From Turnera subulata (taxonomy: Eukaryota; Streptophyta; Magnoliopsida; Malpighiales; Passifloraceae), in assembly GCA_028386065.3 (NCBI GenBank), contig JAKUCV010001565.1, positions 71,934-135,933 on the forward strand: a stretch of 64,000 nt of DNA, given 5' to 3'. The translations under genes were made by a program, and so were the position numbers. The notes under the pieces are model-generated. The model was given only the letters and a program-made list of their open reading frames with translations, made no database searches and was not told the DNA's origin. How positions within the stretch are numbered: the first letter of the stretch is position 1; each line of letters opens with the position of its first letter. Of the stretch, positions 58,701-64,000 are shown piece after piece.

Positions 58701-60687
58701 AGCCCTCTTGTTCTTTATGCTTAGTAAAACGATACCTGCGAAAATAAATCAGTTTCATTGAAGGGACTTGTCTTTTCTGACTCCAAAGTTTGTAATTTTG
58801 AAGGCCGACAAAACTTACTAAAATCCTCACTTACACATGGTGCTAGTTTGTTCCTAGACAGATTTTTGGTTTTAACAGCGAAAAAATTTTGTGCATCTGA
58901 TGTGATAGCCACTGGATAGGTTCTCCACTAGACTATAATTTAGAGAAATCACTCTCTTGAAGTAGTTAAGACCTTGAGTGCTTAAGACCTCCAAGATGTT
59001 GAATCTAGTTTCTTTACTTCTGTCACAGATGGAAGGTATGAATATCTTGGTTTCCAAGCTTGCTGCTCTGGCAGAAAGAGAGAAAGCCATGCTTGATCAA
59101 TGTGAAGCCATGTTGGCTTCAACAGCAACTATGCAGGTGAGAAACAAGAGGTTTTCAGAACTTTGTGCTTGCTGGAAAATACACAATTTTTTTTTGCACT
59201 TCTGCAATATATTAGTTCTCAATGACTAGAACTATCCGTGGCCTTTGTGATGCGTTAGAGCCCTAAGATTTCTATAGATTGCAAACAACCTTGTCATGCT
59301 TTTAGGTCTCTAGGGAATCCTCAAAGCATTAGAGGAATCGTGCTACTTAAGATCAGTGGGAAGTATAAGATAATAGTGAGCTGAGTTACTTTCTATGACC
59401 CATTATGTCTTCTTTCTGATATTGCTTTCTCACTTATTACCCTTATCAGATCCAATCCTTCTGATGACTTCTTCCTGTTTGCTATCAGATTTTATTACAG
59501 TGACCGTACAAAACGTGTTCCCTTAAATTTGCTCAGCTTGATGACTGCCAATACTGATAAAAGGGATATTTGAATGTGCATATAGTAACAAAATCATGGA
59601 TGCATTTTGAGTGCGGAAAAATTAGTTCCATGCAGCTATTCTCTCATCTTTTTTTTCATGAAGGTCTCCTGCAGAAAGTAAAATGCAGTTTCTGGCATAT
59701 CCTTTTTGGTATAATAACATTCTAAATGTTTAGCCGACTGTTCTTGGTCGCCAAATAACCCCCCATATCTTTACATGGATGAAAAATGTGGGATAGTCAT
59801 CAGTACAGAGAGAATGAAGAAGCTCCAATATGCATGCCATTTTCTTTTGGAAGTTCTTTTACATATTCCAGTTGATGTGGTAATTTGCAACCCTCAACTT
59901 GTTTGCCACTTGGTGGGTTGTCTGGTCTGAAAATTTGAGAGTATATGCTTTCGTAGGCAAATTGAATTCGGGTCAGTTGATTGCTTGGCTTCAGGAATTT
60001 TGCTGTCCTGAATAGTGTGGAATCTATTCAGGACACATGTTCAGGCCTTTTGTCTTTTCATTTATTTTTGATGTGGTTAGGAATGGCAGTGGGAAACCCC
60101 TGGTTGGATATTTAAGTTGCTGGGACCAATTAGTAAGGCCCTTCAATTGTTTCATTATCCAACTCATGTGCCTATTGTCTTTTTCAAGTGGCAATTCAAC
60201 GGTCATATTTGTTGTGGGCCATCTGGTGTGTAACCCTTTTAATTATCTATCTTGAGGAGGGGGCTAGATGAACCCATCATTGCATGAGGTGCATGAACTG
60301 AAAGAAGAAAGGGTTCTAATTTTGCTACACTAAGCTTTGTTCTTTTTGTCTGTGGTGGACTTGGATTTATCTGTGAATATATATACATACATACATGATG
60401 GGGCGGTATTGCAGGACAAAATTAATGCAAAGTTTTATTTAGGTCAATTATTGGAGGAGAATGGATATATTGTTTTATCCTTACTTTTATTCTGGTTATG
60501 AACGTGGGTATCATTTATATACACTTTGTTATTTAATAATCATCTGCTAATGGTTGCTTTTTTTGGCCTCAAGCAGGTAGAGGAGTATAGCATTAGGACC
60601 CATCTCATACAAATGAAGAAGGCTATGGAGAGGCAACCAATCTTGGCCATGAAAACGCCTACGTGGCATGATCAACTGCTAATCTAA
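55753..60687 (+). CDS. AUG8: QWRF protein, augmin subunit 8
   Basis: Exons 55753-57252, 57723-57842, 58147-58263, 58345-58434, 59029-59136 and 60577-60687 join in phase 0 at GT-AG sites into 681 codons plus stop. The first 460 residues are Ser/Pro/Arg-rich and basic, with many SPSPR-type repeats, as in microtubule-binding QWRF proteins. The QWRF motif is at residues 480-483, followed by helical sequence (about 484-650) that forms the DUF566 domain. The start MDVCES and RHPLVPAE resemble Arabidopsis AUG8 (At4g30710) as I recall it. AUG8 belongs to the augmin complex, which recruits gamma-tubulin for branching nucleation and helps orient cortical arrays. A 13-residue unit ([13 protein letters not shown]) occurs three times at 56683-56799. 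A poly-Ala run near residue 30 is encoded by GCC/GCN repeats. The ATG is chosen by homology; a TTG lies just before it. Confidence 0.92.
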
Positions 60688-61542
60688 CCGTTTTTACCAC
60701 GTTGTTTACTCAAAGCAGAGATAAACCAACCAGTCTTCTTGTCTGGTCTCCGGTAAAAAAATGTAAAGTGATATTTTTCTTTTTTACCCTTTTCTTAACT
60801 TCAGCGGGAAATCCTTTTCCTTTTTTTCTTTTTTTGGCCCCCTTAGGAGTGGGCTATCGGCTCCATCCTCTGTCATTGTAATTTTTTCACCTCGTGAATG
60901 AAAAAAGAGAGAGTAAAGGATGAAAAGAAATTTAATATAGAAGTAAAATGTTATTTCAAAAGAAAACGCAGCAAAAAGAGAGGTTTATTGTTCAAGGCAA
61001 CCAATGTTGGCAATGAAAACGCTTACGGGGCATTATCAACTGCTAGTCTAACCTTTTTACCATGTTGTTTAGATAAACTGACCAGTCTTCTTCACTGATC
61101 TCCGGTAAAAAAATCTAAATTAATATTTTTCTTTTTTACCCTTTTCTTAACTTCAAAGGGAAATGCATTTTCCTTTTTTTCTTTTTTGGCCCTCTGAGGA
61201 GTGGGGCTATCGGCTCCATCTTTGTCATTGTAATTTTTCACCCTCGTGAATGAAAAAAAGAGAGAGTAAAGGATGGAAAGAATTATTAATTTATTATAAA
61301 CCAATTAGCATTGGTTGTAGTGGTAAAACTTAGGTCCAAGTTTCGAGTCCTGGTGGAAGTAGGTATATGAAAATTGTGCCATTGGTAGTGATCCCGCCTC
61401 ACAAGGGTGACGCATCGAGCTACGGGGAGAGATTAGTTCGGTAGTCGACTGAGATACTCTTCTAGCATAAAAAAAAAAGAAATTTATTATTAGAATGTTA
61501 ATTCAAAAAAAAATGCAAAAAAAAGAGGTTTGTTGTTAAGGG
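60631..61542 (+). repeat. Tandem duplication of AUG8 last-exon end and 3' flank
   Basis: Unit 1 (about 60631-60994) starts in the last coding exon and includes the stop codon and 3'-UTR. Unit 2 (about 60995-61542) repeats it from AGGCAACCAAT onward, with substitutions and with a SINE inserted. Without the SINE and its extra target copy the units are about 364 and 355 bp. The duplicated coding tail has no upstream splice site and is not a gene. Confidence 0.85.
61298..61480 (+). mobile_element. tRNA-derived SINE
   Basis: About 183 bp with an A-box-like TTAGCATTGGTTGTAGTGG, a B-box-like TTTCGAGTCC, a tRNA-unrelated body and an A-rich tail. Perfect 10-bp target copies AATTTATTAT lie at 61288-61297 and 61481-61490. 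The first tandem unit shows the uninserted form near 60930. It is not a tRNA gene: no cloverleaf can be folded. The SINE family is not identified. Confidence 0.85.
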
Positions 61543-61681
61543 TGCTAAAGTGATTGACAAAAAGAAGTAATTGTATCAAGTTGTCTCCGTGTTGATTATC
61601 CATTGTAATTATATTTGACCAAAAACATAAATTTTACATAGTATGTTGGTTAGATGTGATAAAATGTGATCAAATCAATAA

Positions 61682-64000
61682 TGAAACTCCCCGACCTAAA
61701 TTTACCCGACATACAGTGATTACCAACAACAGTGTCGACACGTGGCACAAACTGTGTAATATAACAAAAAATCGGCCCAACGGCCCAACAATAAAAGCAT
61801 AACACCCGACTTCGGGAATCTCAATAACAACAGCACAGCGGAAGCATTTTTAATTTAATAGCAACATATGCAAAGCCCGATGCAACTAATAGATCCGAGT
61901 CCTGCCCGAGGGTACACTGCAACCGCCTAAATGCAATCCTGACCTAACCTGCAAGGACTGTGTGAGGGGTGAGACCAACCACTGTCTCATCGATAAACAA
62001 ATAAACCGCAGTATACAAGCAACCGTATATACACCAAAGCCAACACAGTACAATAGAGGTACAACAAGCACAACATAGCATCAGAATCAGACAACATACC
62101 GGACCTTACTATACAACTGACATCACACCGTTAAGCTAGTCCTCTACACTCACTGACAATCGACGACTGACTATCCAATTTTATTATTAGGGCCCTTGTC
62201 ACATGATAAGTATTGGCCGTGCCTGGTAGCCAGGTTAGCTAACCCCAAGGTGCTCCCCGCTAATATCACAAATTATATCTCAAATAACCGAGTCCCGCAG
62301 TCCTCGGCGGAAGTCCCGCAGTCCTTCCTATAACAAATCAACTGAGTCCCGCAGTCCTCCCTATCATATCACAATCACAAGGTGACGACCATCTGGCCGT
62401 ACCAATACCTGTCACGTGACAATCTAGATGTCTAGATGATATTACCACTGTTTATTATTATTTCTTATTCCACTATCCAACAGTAATTCATCATACTCAC
62501 TTTCCCGAGCAGGCTCTCAGCCTCACAGCTCTTCTGGGAATCCAACGTCACAATACTGGGTCACTGCCATTGACCGATCAAATACCACATATCTCATACC
62601 GATCAAATACCACATATCTCATACGAACAACACAATAATCATATCAACATCACAAAGCACAACAGCTAATCCACAGTAGTCATCAAGCATATAACAATAA
62701 TCACAACCGTAGCCAGCAATAACATGACAGGTACGCAAGATAACATATAAACTATAATCAAACAAACAGCCGGGGTATCACGGGCAGCATACCGAAGTTT
62801 ATAAGTTTATATCCTCACCTGATGTGTCTCTGATACCAGCACGTAATCCATATGACTTTATCTGTCCCCAAAGGTCAACGCATACAATCACATATAATGT
62901 ACATCGAAGAATGCAATGCATGAGATTAATTTATTATTCTGCGTATCCACAACTAACATCGTTATCGTCGTTCCAAAGCCGTTTCCATTATTCGTTTCCT
63001 TTATGGCGGTAAAATAATTATAGCCATGAAATACTTGTAGTCTATACTTTGATATAAAATAATAACATTTCGTAAAATAGCCGCTTCCGAGAAAATAACA
63101 ATAAATGTATATACCTTTAGTAATCAAAGATTCTAAAATAGTGAAAACGGCAAATATGTCAAAAAGGCATTTAATATTATCTCTGATAATACATTCTTTA
63201 TATGGAAAATATTTCTAGTAGTAAGAAATTAACGTAGTCGATATACGGCATAAAGTAATTTTAATGTATGTATAATAGTCTTATAAATACATAATGAAGA
63301 ATAATATCGCTGATCCGTAATTTAAATCCACTTATTTTTATAATACTTCTATGTGTATAGGTATGTATATAAAATTATATTCGGTATTTAAAGACCAAGT
63401 TATAGCCCGACATTACTTCAGACAATGAAAATAACGGTAATACATTAGGTACAAGAGTAGAAATGATTTGTAAAATAAGTAATGGGTCTATTATTATTTT
63501 TGCCCAAAGAAATAAAAAAAAAAACATTATAGAAGTATACCCATATATATATGACCCTTATAATATTAATCCAACTAAAACGTAATTAAAGAAATTCCCG
63601 AAATTAGGCTCGGTAGGCCTTCACGAGCGTTTAGCCCACGGAGGATAATTCTGTTAACATTATAATTTGAAAATTAAAAGACATAATTAAAATAAATAAC
63701 ATCGTGGGTCTTTCATTAATTAGTCCAGATAAAATTAGATAACTGAAAATTAAAATTAAATATAATGGACCTTTCTAACAGCCCAATTAGATTATTAAAA
63801 TTAAAAGTTTGGTTTAATGGATAAACGCATAATTAAAAATAATTCAAGGTATAAATTAAAATCGTACGTAAAAATTAAATTAATTGTTCGTTTAATTAAC
63901 GTATGTCGGGTCCATTAATATTATCCGAGGTCTGTTATTCAGTCCGTCAAAAGCATATGTGTCACGGGAACATGGGCCTCTGCACGTTCGGCCCGTTTCC
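61682..64000 (-). mobile_element. Divergent long LTR, right end outside window
   Basis: Starts TGAAACTCCCCGACC and contains family landmarks in order: CACAGCGGAAG, GATCCGAGTCCTGCCCGAGGG and GGGCCC-TTGTCACATGATAAG. It is more diverged than the other copies and lacks the GGGAT hairpin cluster; instead AGTCCCGCAGTCCT occurs three times (62291, 62312, 62345). The right half is AT-rich; GGCCC motifs appear at the window edge. Whether it is solo cannot be told. Confidence 0.75.

Noticed and set aside
61298..61480. Possible tRNA gene from A-box and B-box motifs
   Set aside because: No cloverleaf or acceptor stem can be formed; target duplications and an A-rich tail show a SINE.

Overview
The window is plant nuclear DNA, most likely from a eudicot. 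It carries intron-containing genes with GT-AG splice sites, plant-specific proteins (a QWRF/augmin subunit 8 protein and a plastid-type FAD oxidoreductase) and several retrotransposon classes: Ty1-copia, an L1-type LINE, about 3-kb solo LTRs and a tRNA-derived SINE. I cannot name the species. Everything here is read by eye; no alignment or database search was run.

Layout. 1-2255 is the end of a long LTR cut by the window edge. 2784-3790 is a single-exon RING-H2 gene on +. 4425-about 6925 is a small ubiquitin-fold (elongin-B-like) gene on -, with a long 5'-UTR intron. 7224-19656 is a decayed copy (pseudogene) of a 13-exon FAD-dependent oxidoreductase gene whose intron 3 holds a copia element at 8382-15773. 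21129-26411 is a dead L1-type LINE on -. 27420-30415 is a solo LTR inserted in a locally repeated AT-rich sequence. 31207-32490 is a chimeric gene fragment joining oxidoreductase exon 2 to an inverted copy of the elongin-B-like gene. 33734-39802 is a nested pair of solo LTRs in opposite orientations. 40499-45743 is the intact oxidoreductase gene (713 codons plus stop). 45744-53339 is mainly intergenic. 55753-60687 is the intact augmin subunit 8 gene (681 codons plus stop), whose last exon and 3' flank are tandemly repeated with a SINE in the second unit. 61682 to the end is a divergent member of the long-LTR family.

The main event is a segmental duplication. About 7.1-31.0 kb and about 40.2-50.8 kb are two copies of one ancestral segment containing the oxidoreductase gene and its downstream DNA. 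The right copy kept a full reading frame. The left copy lost its start region, gained stops and frameshifts, and took up the copia element and the LINE, neither of which is in the right copy. The right copy therefore preserves empty sites that allow insertion boundaries and order of events to be read directly. In Arabidopsis, as I recall it, the counterparts of the oxidoreductase (At4g30720, PDE327) and augmin subunit 8 (At4g30710, AUG8) are adjacent, so the intact pair here probably reflects old synteny.

The least explained signals are: clusters of tiny perfect hairpins in the LTR family whose stems differ but remain complementary; the nested LTR pair forming an almost spacer-free inverted repeat; dense TGGGCY motifs shared by the LTRs and the copia leader; and the chimeric oxidoreductase/elongin-B-like locus.
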